Below, one piece after another: positions 16,493 through 26,191 of a stretch of 64,000 nt of DNA. The notes under the pieces were generated by a model. That model saw only the letters and a list, made by a program, of their open reading frames with translations. It did no database searches and was not told where the DNA came from. Positions within the stretch are counted from its first letter, which is position 1. Every line of letters begins with the position of its first letter. Source of the stretch: Gloeomargarita sp. SKYB120 (GTDB lineage Bacteria; Cyanobacteriota; Cyanobacteriia; Gloeomargaritales; Gloeomargaritaceae); contig JANXAM010000002.1 of assembly GCA_025062155.1 (NCBI GenBank), positions 100,185 through 164,184 on the forward strand. The letters are read 5' to 3'. The position numbers and the translations under genes were made by a program.

Positions 16493-16734
16493 CGACTGCG
16501 TTAGCGGTTTTGGGGGGACCCTTGGGAATGATAAGCGGCATTGGCATTTTGGGCCTTCTGGGGTTGATAACAAAAGGATTGGCGGACTACGGCTTTGAGC
16601 GGTTATCTCAAAGCACGGTTGAAGCTTTGAGAAAGCAGGGCAAATCCAAAGAAGAAATTGCTAGGGAGATTGACAGCTATCCCATCTCTTACAAACTGAA
16701 ACTCAAGATTAAGGATTACTTGCAGCAACTTTAA
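16489..16734 (+). CDS. Small membrane protein, 81 aa
   Basis: The product has an N-terminal glycine-rich hydrophobic stretch (GPLGMISGIGILGLLGLITK), an amphipathic middle and a basic C-terminal motif SYPISYKLKLKIKDYL. The end motif (SYPIS followed by alternating Lys/Leu) is one I associate with a family of small uncharacterised cyanobacterial proteins. thpR starts two bases after its stop, so the genes are probably co-transcribed. Its function is unknown. Hydrophobic glycine-rich peptides of this size include bacteriocin-like products, but nothing here supports export or immunity genes. Confidence 0.55.
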   Translation: MTTALAVLGGPLGMISGIGILGLLGLITKGLADYGFERLSQSTVEALRKQGKSKEEIAREIDSYPISYKLKLKIKDYLQQL

Positions 16735-16736
16735 GC

Positions 16737-17312
16737 ATGACAACGACTCAAGACCAACCCCTGCGAACCTTTCTGGCCATTCCCCCTGATCCCACAGCGC
16801 GAGAGTATTTGACCATTTATCATGAGCGTTTGACCGCGCAAGCATGGAGTGAACAGGTACGCTGGGTAAACCCTGAGCAATGGCATTTGACCGTGCGATT
16901 TTTTGGGAATTTACGCCCAACCCAAGTAGCAACACTAATCCAATTGTTGAACCAAAAATTGTCTTTTAGCGCCCTACCCCTAACACTGACTCAACCCAGT
17001 TTTTTACCGAACCAGCGACAACCCCATGTGATTGCCTGTCGTGTCCCGACCACAGAAGGATTACAAAACTTGGTGAACTGTACAGAAAACTGCGTGCGGG
17101 CCTTGGGTTTGCCGCAAGAAAAACGACCCTTTCGGGGGCACATTACGTTAGGCCGTTTGCGGAATAAGGCCACACTGCCAACTAGCATTATTGATATTGA
17201 TCAGGAACAGAGTGCTGCGTGGCAAGCCAATAGGCTCGTGCTTTACCAAAGTGCCTTGACTCCCCAAGGTTCCTACTACCAGGAATTAGCCGCTTGGTCG
17301 CTGGGGAGTTAA
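16737..17312 (+). CDS. thpR: RNA 2',3'-cyclic phosphodiesterase (LigT/ThpR)
   Basis: Members of the 2H phosphoesterase family open 2',3'-cyclic phosphates on RNA ends. The 191-aa protein has both catalytic HxTx motifs, HLTV at His50 and HITL at His135, with the usual FLAIPPD start and the FFGN strand between them. It follows the small membrane protein by two bases. Downstream there is an inverted repeat (CTAACCAA with TTGGTTAG near 17340) but it lacks a T-run and is not a convincing terminator. Confidence 0.88.
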   Translation: MTTTQDQPLRTFLAIPPDPTAREYLTIYHERLTAQAWSEQVRWVNPEQWHLTVRFFGNLRPTQVATLIQLLNQKLSFSALPLTLTQPSFLPNQRQPHVIACRVPTTEGLQNLVNCTENCVRALGLPQEKRPFRGHITLGRLRNKATLPTSIIDIDQEQSAAWQANRLVLYQSALTPQGSYYQELAAWSLGS

Positions 17313-17422
17313 ATTTCTAATCTAGGCCTGATGCGCCCCTAACCAACGCCAAGCTGTTATTGGTTAGTTGGGGGTAAAAAAACTACTGGAGCTTAGACAA
17401 CGTAGTTCGGACACCTGGACGC

Positions 17423-17780
17423 GGTAGCCCTGTTCTTGTAATGGTTAAAATAGGGGTAGTTGGATTTGGGTGAAGCCATCAGTACAATTACTTGCCCCCG
17501 TTGCCGGTCTCAAAATACTGTGAAGTACGGTTATATCCATAATGGAAAACAGCCATCGGCAATTTACGCCTGCAGCTGGAAAAAAATACTTTTCTGGAGC
17601 ACAAAGGCGACTTGTTAGAGCGACTTTCAATTGCCGCCATCTCACGGGTGACTGGAATTTCACAATCTTGGCTGTATAAATACATCAGAAATGATGGATA
17701 TTCATCTCTGCGAAGATAATACGACGAGATATGGTTGTTTTGCGGCTCGAAAAAGCATCTCCAACGGCTCTGGCTGGTTC
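17423..17780 (+). mobile_element. Truncated IS1 copy
   Basis: The left end GGTAGCCCTGTTCTTGTAAT and the InsA start ITCPRCRSQNTVKYGYIHNG match the copy at 11116. The fragment has lost about 20 bases in the zinc finger and further segments in the middle. It stops abruptly in the catalytic region where MITE copy D begins. The right half and right terminal repeat are absent. Confidence 0.8.
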
Positions 17781-17782
17781 TA

Positions 17783-17881
17783 TAGCTAGGCACAGAATGT
17801 TTGACATGGGTGACAGCTGAAATCCCTGAGCTGCCAACTTCAATTCCTGTCTGTCTGCAACAAACTGACTGTTTTTAGCTA
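17783..17881. mobile_element. 99-bp MITE, copy D
   Basis: The best-preserved copy: it starts TAGCTAGGCACAGAATGTTTG and ends CTGTTTTTAGCTA, with TA on both sides. The two ends pair as an imperfect inverted repeat. Nearly identical to copy A over its length. It joins the IS1 fragment on its left to a broken response-regulator gene on its right. Confidence 0.85.
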
Positions 17882-18235
17882 TATAAACGAGTCAACCGCC
17901 GGACCTGCAGCGCCGCCCGAATCCTGGCACGCAGTTCCTCCGCATCAATGGGTTTGCAGATAAATTCGTAATTCGTCTGCGCCTGTGGCCAGCCCCAGCA
18001 CTCAGTCGGCGGCATCCTCGCGCACGGTGAGCATCAAGAAATAGACATGGGATATGGCGCAGTTTGGGGTCTGATTCGACCCGACGACACAGTTCGATTC
18101 CCGACAGGCCCGGCATGAACCAGTCGCTGATGATCAAAGCTGGGGGCGATTCGCACAGGCAATGAGTTCCCGTGCCATCATGCTGTTGTCAAAGACCAGG
18201 ATTGGCACCAAGTCGTAGGCGGTCCTAGGTATCAT
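17882..18235 (-). pseudogene. Broken response-regulator receiver gene
   Basis: In pieces the minus strand gives the start of a receiver domain (ILVFDNSMMARELI). A missing stretch follows, then ESPPALIISDWFMPGLSGIE with the phosphoacceptor Asp, then CRRVESDPKLRHI. After a frameshift comes GADEFICKPIDAEELRARI with the conserved Lys-Pro. The frame changes at least twice and contains a stop. The C-terminal output region is lost at the MITE junction. The gene is therefore dead. Confidence 0.75.
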
Positions 18236-18292
18236 GGGGTTCACCCAGGCTCTCCTGCCATCTATGGTGGCACACTGGGGCGCGGCAGTCAC

Positions 18293-21103
18293 CTAGCCCT
18301 CCCGGTCGCGGCCCGGCCATAGCCAGCGGATCACCAATTTTTCCAACTCAACCCAGACAAACACCAGTAGGCTAAAGGCGACGCAAATCAACATTTCCTG
18401 GGGCGGCAGGTAAAAAACGCTGAAAAAATGTCGCAGCGGCGGCAAGTAGACAATCAGTACCTGCGCCAGAGTCATCAAACTCACTGCCCCCCAAATCCAA
18501 GGATTACTGCGGGGATTGAGTTCTACCAGCAGCCGGCTGTCAGAACGCACCGCAAGTGCATGGCCCATCTGCGATAAGCAGAGTGTGGTGAACACCATCG
18601 TCTGCCAGCGGCGTGGGTCGAGACCAGGGGCCGTGTGGGTCTGGGTGTAATCAAAGGCCCAGACCATCAGGGCAATAGTCACAGTGGAAAAGACCAGCCC
18701 CACCCGCACCATGTAGGACCCCAGCCCACGGGCGAAGATACTCTCTTGCGGGTCCTTGGGGGGTTGCCGCATCACCACTGCTCGCCCCGGTTCCACTGCC
18801 AGCGCCAAGGCGGGAATCCCATCGGTGGCCAGGTTCATCCACAGGATTTGCAAGGGTGTCAGGGGCGACCCCCCCAGCCCTAGCAGGGGTGCCATGCCAA
18901 TCGTAAGCACCTCGCCGATGTTGCTGCCCAGGATGTACCGGATAAAGCGCCGGATATTGCCATAAATCACTCGCCCTTCCTCGACCGCCGCGACAATCGT
19001 GGCGAAATTGTCATCTAGCAGGATCATGTCGCTGGCTTCTTTGCTGACATCGGTGCCGGTGATGCCCATCGCCACGCCAATATCGGCCTGTTTGAGCGCG
19101 GGTGCGTCATTTACTCCATCGCCCGTCATGGCGACCACGTGCCCCCTTTTCTGGAACGCCTGCACAATCTTGAGCTTATGTTCCGGCGACACCCGCGCAT
19201 AGACCGTCACCCGCTCCACCCGTTCCGCCAGCGCTTCCGGCGACAGGGTTTCCAAATCGCGGCCCGTTAACGCCTCATCTCCCGGTCGCCAGATGCCCAG
19301 TTCTTTGGCAATCGAGCAGGCGGTCAACCAGTGGTCGCCCGTGATCATCACCACCCGAATTCCTGCCGTATGACAGCGGGCCACCGCCGTTTTGGCCTCG
19401 GGACGCGGGGCGTCCAGCATTCCCACCAGGCCCAGCCAGATCAACCCCTGTTCCAGCTCGGCGGCCTCTGGTTGGCTAGGGAGCGCGTCCAAGGGCCGGT
19501 AGGCCAACCCCAGCACCCGTAACCCCTGACTCGCCAGCGTGTTGTTCTGCTCCAAGATGGTGCGGCGGTCTTCAGGGGTCAGGGGCCGCACAGCCTCTCG
19601 GCCCTGCACCTGGTCACAGCACTCCAGCGTCAGTTCCGGCGACCCCTTGCACAGGAGTAGAAATTCCCCCTGCACAAACGCAAACAGGGGCTGGTCGTCG
19701 GTATCCACCACCACGCTCATGCGCTTGCGCTCTGGAGAAAAGGGAAATTCCGCCACGCGGGGCAAGCGGTAGCGCTCCAAGGTCAAACCAGCTTTGGCCG
19801 CCAGGGGAAACAACGCCCCTTCGGTGGGGTCCCCCAGGATGGTCCATTGCCCCCGCTCCTGTTTCCAGATGGCGTCGTTGCACAGCAGGCCCGTCAGGAG
19901 CAGAGACATGACCTCGGGATGTGCTTGGGGGTCAAACGGCGTGTGGTTAGGGCTCAAAAATTCGCCGGCGGGTTCGTAGCCGTTTCCCGTGACGTGGACG
20001 TAACCCAAATCGGGAAGCGCCAGGGTTTGCACTACCATTTTGTTCTGGGTCAAGGTGCCGGTTTTGTCCGAACACACCACCGTCACCGACCCTAGGGTTT
20101 CCACTGCTGGTAAGCGCCGGATCAGGGCCTGGCGTTGCATCATCCGCCGCGTCCCCAGGGCCAACGTAATCGTCACCACCGCCGGCAAGCCCTCGGGCAC
20201 CACTGCCACTGCCATGCTTAGGGAGACTTCGATCAAAGTGACGAACATCTGCGGCTTGTGCAAGGTGCCAGCGGTCACCACCAGCGCCACTAAGGCCAGA
20301 GCGCCCGTCACCAGCGTTTTCCCCAGTTGGTCCATGCGTCGTTGCAAAGGGGTGGGTTCCACCTCGACGGTTTGCAGCGCCGACGCGATTTTCCCCAGTT
20401 CTGTGCGCATGCCAGTCTGAGTCACCACCAGCGTCCCCCGGCCATGCACCACCTCCGTGCCCATAAACCCCAGATTGACCCGGTCGCCCACCTCTGTATT
20501 GGGGGGAAGCACCACGTCAGCCTGTTTGGTCACCGGCATGGCTTCACCGGTCAGCATTGCCTCCCGCACCTGGAGATTGGCGGTCACCAGCCAGCGCCCA
20601 TCGGCTGGGAGCTTGTTTCCGGCTTCCACTAGCACCACATCGCCCGGTACCAGCTCTGTGGCATCCACTTCTTGGATTTGGCCGGCCCGCACCACCCGCA
20701 CCCGGGACGCCGACATTTTTTTCAGAGCCAGTAGAGCCTGTTCCGCCTTGCTCTCCTGGATGTAACCCAGCAGGCCGTTCAAGACCACAATCGCTAGAAT
20801 GGCAACGGTATCTTTGGGAAAGATAAATTCCTGCGATTGTAAAGATTCCAGAACATCCAGCACTCCTGACAAGATTGCCACCGCAATCAGGAGCAATAGC
20901 ATGACATTTTTGAACTGGTCTAGGAGAATATCCCAGTGGCTACGGGCGTGGGTTTCGTTTAGTTCATTCGGCCCGTAGTGAGCAAGTCGTTGCTGGGCTT
21001 CCCCTGGCGCCAGACCGTCAAGGCTGGTTTTCAGATAGGTTAAGGTGTCAGGAATGGAGAGGGTATGCCAGTCGGGTGCAGTGCAATCAGTCGGAACGGC
21101 CAT
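18293..21103 (-). CDS. pacL: P2A-type calcium-transporting ATPase
   Basis: This 936-aa ion pump carries all P-type motifs: TGEAMPVTK in the actuator, the phosphorylated DKTGTLT at about residue 345, and [12 protein letters not shown] in the hinge. The membrane residues that bind calcium in SERCA-type pumps look conserved: VPEGLPA in M4, SNIGEV in M5 and NLATDGIPA in M6. It should therefore export Ca2+ from the cytoplasm, like cyanobacterial PacL. A monovalent-ion or Mn2+ preference cannot be excluded from sequence. It is monocistronic, and its start diverges from the sugar-kinase gene. Confidence 0.85.
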   Translation of the reverse strand: MAVPTDCTAPDWHTLSIPDTLTYLKTSLDGLAPGEAQQRLAHYGPNELNETHARSHWDILLDQFKNVMLLLLIAVAILSGVLDVLESLQSQEFIFPKDTVAILAIVVLNGLLGYIQESKAEQALLALKKMSASRVRVVRAGQIQEVDATELVPGDVVLVEAGNKLPADGRWLVTANLQVREAMLTGEAMPVTKQADVVLPPNTEVGDRVNLGFMGTEVVHGRGTLVVTQTGMRTELGKIASALQTVEVEPTPLQRRMDQLGKTLVTGALALVALVVTAGTLHKPQMFVTLIEVSLSMAVAVVPEGLPAVVTITLALGTRRMMQRQALIRRLPAVETLGSVTVVCSDKTGTLTQNKMVVQTLALPDLGYVHVTGNGYEPAGEFLSPNHTPFDPQAHPEVMSLLLTGLLCNDAIWKQERGQWTILGDPTEGALFPLAAKAGLTLERYRLPRVAEFPFSPERKRMSVVVDTDDQPLFAFVQGEFLLLCKGSPELTLECCDQVQGREAVRPLTPEDRRTILEQNNTLASQGLRVLGLAYRPLDALPSQPEAAELEQGLIWLGLVGMLDAPRPEAKTAVARCHTAGIRVVMITGDHWLTACSIAKELGIWRPGDEALTGRDLETLSPEALAERVERVTVYARVSPEHKLKIVQAFQKRGHVVAMTGDGVNDAPALKQADIGVAMGITGTDVSKEASDMILLDDNFATIVAAVEEGRVIYGNIRRFIRYILGSNIGEVLTIGMAPLLGLGGSPLTPLQILWMNLATDGIPALALAVEPGRAVVMRQPPKDPQESIFARGLGSYMVRVGLVFSTVTIALMVWAFDYTQTHTAPGLDPRRWQTMVFTTLCLSQMGHALAVRSDSRLLVELNPRSNPWIWGAVSLMTLAQVLIVYLPPLRHFFSVFYLPPQEMLICVAFSLLVFVWVELEKLVIRWLWPGRDREG

Positions 21104-21147
21104 GTCCTTATCGTGGGTACTTAGTTTCCATCCTAGGGGGTGGCCGG

Positions 21148-22434
21148 ATGGTTGAACAGGGGTGTGGGACGCTCAGCCTGGGAATTGATTGTGGTACATC
21201 GGCGCTCAAGGCAATGGTGATTGACGCCCAAGGGCAGATTCACCATGCCGACCGGATACCCCTGCGTGACCCGGCAGACCCGTACCAATGGCGGGCGGCA
21301 CTCGAACAGGTACTCCAAACGATTCCCCCAGCTTTGAAACCCCGCATCGACCACATCGCCATTGCTGGGACGTCGGGGACGGTACTGCTTGTTGATGATC
21401 GAGGGGAACCTGTCGCGCCTGTTTTGCTCTACAATGATGCCCGCGCTGTCGTTTGCCTAGAAGAACTGCAACGTTATGTTCCAGCGCCCCACCTGGTTTT
21501 GAGCGCGACGTCCAGTCTAGCCAAGGTGTTTTGGTACGCTCGCCAGGGGCTAGAATTGCGGGGCCTATACCTGCTGCACCAGGCGGACTGGTTGGGGTTC
21601 TGGTTGCACGGGCAATTAGGGGTGAGCGATGCACACAACGCGCTGAAACTGGGCTACGACCCCGGCGCCCGGCGCTACCCGGATTGGTTTGCCGATTTGC
21701 CCGTGCCGGTGCGTTTCCCCCAGGTCTTGATTCCGGGCGCGGTGGTGGGTGCGCTTCGCCCAGAGGTGGCTCCACGGTTTGGGTTACCCCCTGCGTGTTC
21801 CGTACATGCGGGTACGACCGACAGCATCGCGGCATTTATTGCCAGTGGTGCGAACCAAGTCGGTGACGGGGTAACGTCCCTCGGCTCCACCCTAGCGCTG
21901 AAATTGCTGAGCGACCGGCGCATTGATGACCCAACAACGGGCGTCTATAGCCATCGCTTGGGCGATCTATGGCTGGTGGGGGGCGCGTCAAACACAGGCG
22001 GCGCGGTGTTGAGCCATTTCTTTTCGGCTCAGGAATTAGAGGACTTGAGCGCCCGGATCAACCCGCTAGTCCCCCTGGACCTGGGCTATTACCCGCTGCT
22101 CAAGCCCGGCGAGCGGTTTCCCATCTGTGACCCCCACTTGGCACCCCGGCTCGACCCCCGTCCAGACGATCCGGTGCAATTTTTACAAGCCCTGTTGACT
22201 GCGATGGCCCGCATCGAAGCCGAAGGGTATCGCTTGCTGCAAACCCTAGGGGGGCCAGCGTTACAACGGGTGTTTACTAGCGGCGGCGGCAGTCGCAACC
22301 CCACCTGGCAAGCGATTCGCCAACAACTGCTAGGGGTACCGGTTCTGGTGGCCCAACAGCAGGAAGCGGCCTGGGGCACGGCGCGGTTAGCCCAGGGTCT
22401 GCCTGATAGGTTGAACGCTGAGATAAACTGTTAA
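21148..22434 (+). CDS. FGGY-family sugar kinase
   Basis: The 428-aa protein has the ASKHA kinase fold: phosphate-1 motif SLGIDCGTSALKAMVID at the N-terminus, HAGTTDSIAAFIASG in the middle, and the adenosine motif TSGGGSRNPTWQAIRQQLL near the end. Cyanobacterial relatives of this kind have been described as D-ribulose or D-xylulose kinases; the sugar is not decided here. I take the ATG at 21148 because AGGGGG precedes it; a longer frame would run into the divergent ATPase gene. crtQ starts 22 bases after its stop. Confidence 0.8.
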   Translation: MVEQGCGTLSLGIDCGTSALKAMVIDAQGQIHHADRIPLRDPADPYQWRAALEQVLQTIPPALKPRIDHIAIAGTSGTVLLVDDRGEPVAPVLLYNDARAVVCLEELQRYVPAPHLVLSATSSLAKVFWYARQGLELRGLYLLHQADWLGFWLHGQLGVSDAHNALKLGYDPGARRYPDWFADLPVPVRFPQVLIPGAVVGALRPEVAPRFGLPPACSVHAGTTDSIAAFIASGANQVGDGVTSLGSTLALKLLSDRRIDDPTTGVYSHRLGDLWLVGGASNTGGAVLSHFFSAQELEDLSARINPLVPLDLGYYPLLKPGERFPICDPHLAPRLDPRPDDPVQFLQALLTAMARIEAEGYRLLQTLGGPALQRVFTSGGGSRNPTWQAIRQQLLGVPVLVAQQQEAAWGTARLAQGLPDRLNAEINC

Positions 22435-22456
22435 GCAGTGTTAAAAGTTGGGGGCG

Positions 22457-23887
22457 ATGCGGGTAGCCATTATTGGGGCGGGTCTAGCGGGTTTAGCGGC
22501 GGCGGTCACGCTGGTGGACCACGGGCACCAGGTAACGGTGTATGAAGGGCGCCGGTTTGTCGGGGGTAAAGTGGGGAGCTGGCGAGACGACCAGGGCCAT
22601 CACATCGAAATGGGCTTGCACGTCTTTTTCCACAACTACGACAACCTGTTTGCCCTGATGCGCCAGGTGGGGGCCTACGAAAACTTGTTGCCCAAGGAAC
22701 ATGTGCATACGTTTGTCAATCGCGGCGGCCAGCTCGGGCACTTGGATTTTCGGTTTCCCTTGGGAGCCCCATTTCACGGGTTAAAGGCGTTTTTCACCAC
22801 GGAGCAACTCACCTGGTGGGACAAGTTACGCAATGCCATTGCCTTGGGCACCAGTCCCATCGTTCCGGGGTTGCTGGACTATGAAGGGGCAATGCGGCGA
22901 ATTCGGGCCTTGGACTGCTATAGTTTTGCCGATTGGTTTCGCCGGCATGGCGGGTCGCAGCACAGTTTGGAACGGCTCTGGAACCCGATTGCCCTGGCGC
23001 TGGGGTTTATTGATACCGAGCAGATTTCCGCCCGTTGTATGCTCACGATTTTTCTCATGTTTGCCGCCCGCACGGAAGCGTCGCGGTTGAACATGCTCAA
23101 GGGGTCGCCGGATACCTATTTGCATCAACCGCTGGTGCGCTACATTCGGGAGCGGGGGGGCGAAATTTTCACGTCCCGGCGGGTGCGGCAAATCGAGTTT
23201 GCCGAAGTCAATGGCGAAACGCGAGTGACGGGTCTGGTGGTGGCCAACGGCGAGCAGGAGGAACGGGTGACGGCGGATGCCTACGTCGCGGCCTGTGATG
23301 TGCCAGGGATTCAGCGGCTGTTGCCCCAACAGTGGCGGCGCTGGCCGGAATTCGACCGGATTTACAAGTTAGACGCCGTGCCGGTGGTAACGGTGCAGTT
23401 GCGCTTTGACGGTTGGGTGACGGATCTATCGGGGTCGGCGGTCAACGGTTCCCAACCTAGGGGCCTGGACAACCTGCTCTACAGCGCCGATGCGGACTTC
23501 TCTTGCTTTGCCGATTTAGCGCTCACCAGCCCGGCGGACTATTACCGGGAAGGGCAAGGGTCCTTGTTGCAGGTGGTGTTGACGCCGGGAGACCGGTTTA
23601 TCCCCATGCCGAATGAGCAAATTGCCCAGCATGCCTTGGCCCAGGTGCGGGAGTTGTTCCCAGCGGCGCGCAACCTGAACCTGACCTGGTATAGTGTGGT
23701 GAAACTGGCCCAATCCTTGTATCGGGAAAATCCCGGGATGGAGCCGTTCCGTCCGCCCCAAAAGACGCCGGTTCCCAACTTTTTCCTGGCGGGGAGTTAC
23801 ACGCAGCAGGACTACATTGACAGTATGGAGGGGGCGGTGATTTCCGGGCGACAGGCAGCACAGGCGGTCTTAGCGTTTTTGGAGTGA
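22457..23887 (+). CDS. crtQ: Zeta-carotene desaturase
   Basis: Zeta-carotene desaturase (CrtQ/Zds) introduces two double bonds to turn zeta-carotene into lycopene at the thylakoid membrane. The 476-aa flavoprotein opens with the dinucleotide motif [13 protein letters not shown] and the GR...GGKVGSW region. [16 protein letters not shown] is the block I associate with Zds rather than phytoene desaturase. The C-terminal FAD motif [20 protein letters not shown] is complete. The ATG at 22457 follows a G-rich site. The SRPBCC gene four bases downstream is the neighbour also seen next to zds in Synechocystis. Confidence 0.9.
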   Translation: MRVAIIGAGLAGLAAAVTLVDHGHQVTVYEGRRFVGGKVGSWRDDQGHHIEMGLHVFFHNYDNLFALMRQVGAYENLLPKEHVHTFVNRGGQLGHLDFRFPLGAPFHGLKAFFTTEQLTWWDKLRNAIALGTSPIVPGLLDYEGAMRRIRALDCYSFADWFRRHGGSQHSLERLWNPIALALGFIDTEQISARCMLTIFLMFAARTEASRLNMLKGSPDTYLHQPLVRYIRERGGEIFTSRRVRQIEFAEVNGETRVTGLVVANGEQEERVTADAYVAACDVPGIQRLLPQQWRRWPEFDRIYKLDAVPVVTVQLRFDGWVTDLSGSAVNGSQPRGLDNLLYSADADFSCFADLALTSPADYYREGQGSLLQVVLTPGDRFIPMPNEQIAQHALAQVRELFPAARNLNLTWYSVVKLAQSLYRENPGMEPFRPPQKTPVPNFFLAGSYTQQDYIDSMEGAVISGRQAAQAVLAFLE

Positions 23888-23891
23888 ACCG

Positions 23892-24353
23892 ATGACAGAG
23901 TGGTTAGAGCATACGGTGCAGGTCACGGTAGGGATTCCTGTAAGTTTGGCGTGGGCCTTGTGGTCGGACTTGGAACGTATGCCCCAGTGGATGCAGTGGA
24001 TTCGCTCGGTGGAGGTGCTGCCGGACCAACCGGAGTTATCGCGCTGGCATCTGGCAACACGGGGCCTGGACTTCAGTTGGCAATCGCGCATCGTGAAACA
24101 AATTCCCCACCAGATCATCCAATGGGAGTCAGTGACCGGCTTGCCCAATCGCGGGGCGGTGCGGTTTTACGACCGGGGCAACCAGTGCGTGGTGAAATTG
24201 ACGGTGGCCTATTCCCTGCCAGCGTGGGTGAGTCAATGGGTGGATGGACTGGTCGGCCCCTATGTGGAACGGACGTTGCAGGCGGATTTGGAGCGCTTTC
24301 GGGAATACAGCGAAAACCTAGCCCCCACAGCACTGGCGCAAGCGCTGAATTAA
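23892..24353 (+). CDS. SRPBCC-domain protein downstream of crtQ
   Basis: The 153-aa protein has the helix-grip (START-like) pattern of the cyclase/dehydrase family: an N-terminal strand EHTVQVTVGIPVSLAWALW, WSDLERMPQWM, and a long C-terminal helix. Such folds bind lipids or other hydrophobic ligands. Its position immediately after zeta-carotene desaturase suggests a part in carotenoid handling, but this is inference from context. Its 3' end overlaps the convergent hisC gene by 36 bases. Confidence 0.75.
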   Translation: MTEWLEHTVQVTVGIPVSLAWALWSDLERMPQWMQWIRSVEVLPDQPELSRWHLATRGLDFSWQSRIVKQIPHQIIQWESVTGLPNRGAVRFYDRGNQCVVKLTVAYSLPAWVSQWVDGLVGPYVERTLQADLERFREYSENLAPTALAQALN

Positions 24354-25415
24354 ACGGGAATTTTCTGCCGGTGTGCCAATCGTCAGCCGCAGTCCCCCGC
24401 CAGTGTGCCGCACCACTGTACCCAGGTCGTACAACTGCTGGTAGAGCTGCTCGGGGGCCAGGCGTGTAGGTCGGCTAAAGATAAAGTTGGCTTGGCTAGG
24501 CCATAGTTGGATGCCCGGACATTTGCGCAGCTCGGCCATGACCCGTTCCCGCTCAGTCAAGATTTCCGGGATGGTGCTCAGGAGTTGCCGGCGCTGGGTC
24601 AGAGCCAATTGGGCGGCTAAAAGGGAAAAACCGCTCAGGTTATAGGGCAACCGGACATGTTCCAGCGCGGTAATCACTTCGGGATGGGCAATGGCGTAAC
24701 CAATCCGCAAATTGGCCAGGCGAAATGCCTTGGAAAAAGTGCGCAAAATGACCCAGTTCGGGCGGCTAAGCAATTCCGCCAAGAGCGTGTCCTGACTAAA
24801 CTCAAAATAGGCTTCGTCAATCACCACCAGAATTTTGGGGGGCAACTGCTTGAGCCATTCCCGTTCTTGAGCGGTTAATCCATTGCCCGTGGGGGAATTC
24901 GGATGCACCACAAACACCACGCGAATAGGTTCTTGCTGGATGAGTTCGTTCGCTTTCGATAGATGCATCTCAAACTGCTCGTTACGCCCCGCATCCCACA
25001 CCGGAATCCCCAGCGTCCGCGCCAGGATTTTGTACATCGAAAACGTGGGTTCTGCAATTAAAATGCCAGCATTTTGACCAAGGCAGGTCGCAATCAGGAC
25101 AGAGCGAATCAACTCGTCAGAACCGTTGCCAATCGTTAACCACTCGCCGGTGAGTTTGTTTTTGGGGTTGGCCCCTAGTTGTTCGCCCAAGTATTGCACC
25201 AATTCCTGTTTGAGTTCTGCGTGGGTGCTATCGGGGTAGCGATTGTTCTGAATATCTTGGCGGTAGAGCCACACCAGTTTTTCCTTGAGCGCCGGCGGCC
25301 AGTCCCAGGGCGATTCATTCCCATCTAGCCAGTCGGTTCCTGCGTCCCGCGCCGGTGGGTGATAGACCGCTAAGTTGGCTAAGTCCGGTCGCAAACAGGG
25401 CAACATTTTGACCAT
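24318..25415 (-). CDS. hisC: Histidinol-phosphate aminotransferase
   Basis: HisC is the PLP-dependent enzyme that transaminates imidazole-acetol phosphate in histidine synthesis. The 365-aa protein is a fold-type I aminotransferase with WLDGNESPWDWP at the N-terminus, GNGSDELIRS for the cofactor phosphate, VIDEAYFEF with the PLP-contacting Asp/Tyr, and RTFSKAFRLANLRIGYA with the Schiff-base lysine. It is transcribed alone and converges on the SRPBCC gene. Confidence 0.88.
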   Translation of the reverse strand: MVKMLPCLRPDLANLAVYHPPARDAGTDWLDGNESPWDWPPALKEKLVWLYRQDIQNNRYPDSTHAELKQELVQYLGEQLGANPKNKLTGEWLTIGNGSDELIRSVLIATCLGQNAGILIAEPTFSMYKILARTLGIPVWDAGRNEQFEMHLSKANELIQQEPIRVVFVVHPNSPTGNGLTAQEREWLKQLPPKILVVIDEAYFEFSQDTLLAELLSRPNWVILRTFSKAFRLANLRIGYAIAHPEVITALEHVRLPYNLSGFSLLAAQLALTQRRQLLSTIPEILTERERVMAELRKCPGIQLWPSQANFIFSRPTRLAPEQLYQQLYDLGTVVRHTGGGLRLTIGTPAENSRLIQRLRQCCGG

Positions 25416-25457
25416 TGGCTCCCAACGGTTGCTTTATCCTAGCGCTTTGCCGGCCCA

Positions 25458-25685
25458 TTATCCCATCCGCAACGGTAACTCTCGTTCCTGTACGGCTTCA
25501 GCCGCATAGCGAAGTGCTTCCCGAATGTCTTCCTGTTCCAGGTCGGGGTAAGCTGCCAGGATTTCTGGGGCGCTGAGACCTTCAGCCAGCATACCCACTA
25601 CAGTCGCTACGGGAATGCGCAACCCCCGAATACAGGGCACACCACCCATTTGTTCAGGATCAACGGTAATGCGTGAGTACTTCAT
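25458..25685 (-). CDS. DUF433 protein, antitoxin-like
   Basis: The 75-aa product has the DUF433 core: RITVDPEQMGGVPCIRGLRI, VATVVGMLAEG and LEQEDIREALRYAAE, a small winged-helix fold. DUF433 proteins often act as antitoxins beside a DUF5615 PIN-like toxin. No such toxin gene follows here; the next gene on this strand is hisC, 43 bases on. It is probably an orphan antitoxin or a housekeeping regulator. I chose the ATG at 25685, since the longer upstream frame has no family similarity. Confidence 0.75.
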   Translation of the reverse strand: MKYSRITVDPEQMGGVPCIRGLRIPVATVVGMLAEGLSAPEILAAYPDLEQEDIREALRYAAEAVQERELPLRMG

Positions 25686-25897
25686 AGCCCTGTTTTTTTT
25701 TACTAGCCCTGTGATTGACTCTCCCCCTGACAATGACCATAACAAACATTCGCAACGACCCAGCGCAGGGGTGTATTGTCGTTTTTGATGATACGCGCAT
25801 CCGTTTGGGAAGACTGCCTTAATCGGTTGAAACCGTTTCCCTACACCTGCCACGCTGTTAAGATATGTAAAAAAGTTGACCGGGCGAGAGCGAACCT

Positions 25898-26182
25898 ATG
25901 GCGCAAGCGATTTGGGAAGGGGTTGTGCTAGCCGACAGCGACCGCTACGAAGTCGTGGAGGGCAATGTGTATTTCCCGCCGGAAGCGTTGAAGATGGAGT
26001 ATTTTCGTCCCAGTGCCACCCAGACCACCTGCGGCTGGAAGGGCGTTGCCCATTACTACACCATCGTCGTCAACGGCAAGGAGAATCCCGATGCAGCCTG
26101 GTATTACCCTGACCCGAAACCAGCAGCCCAACATATCAAGGGCTACGTGGCCTTTTGGCGAGGGGTGCAAGTGAAACGGTAA
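25898..26182 (+). CDS. DUF427 protein
   Basis: The 94-aa protein matches the DUF427 pattern: AIWEGVVLADSDRYEVVEGN, VYFPPEALKMEYF, TTCGWKGVAHYY and the aromatic WYYPDPKPAAQHIKGYVAFW. The fold is a small beta barrel of unknown biochemical function found in many bacteria. The ATG is preceded by a weak purine run. It is not obviously in an operon with either neighbour. Confidence 0.8.
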   Translation: MAQAIWEGVVLADSDRYEVVEGNVYFPPEALKMEYFRPSATQTTCGWKGVAHYYTIVVNGKENPDAAWYYPDPKPAAQHIKGYVAFWRGVQVKR

Positions 26183-26191
26183 ATCTGCCTA

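Noticed and set aside
17335..17385. Inverted repeat CTAACCAA/TTGGTTAG after thpR as a terminator
   Set aside because: It is followed by adenines, not thymidines, on the plus strand, and the loop is 13 bases, so it is a weak candidate.
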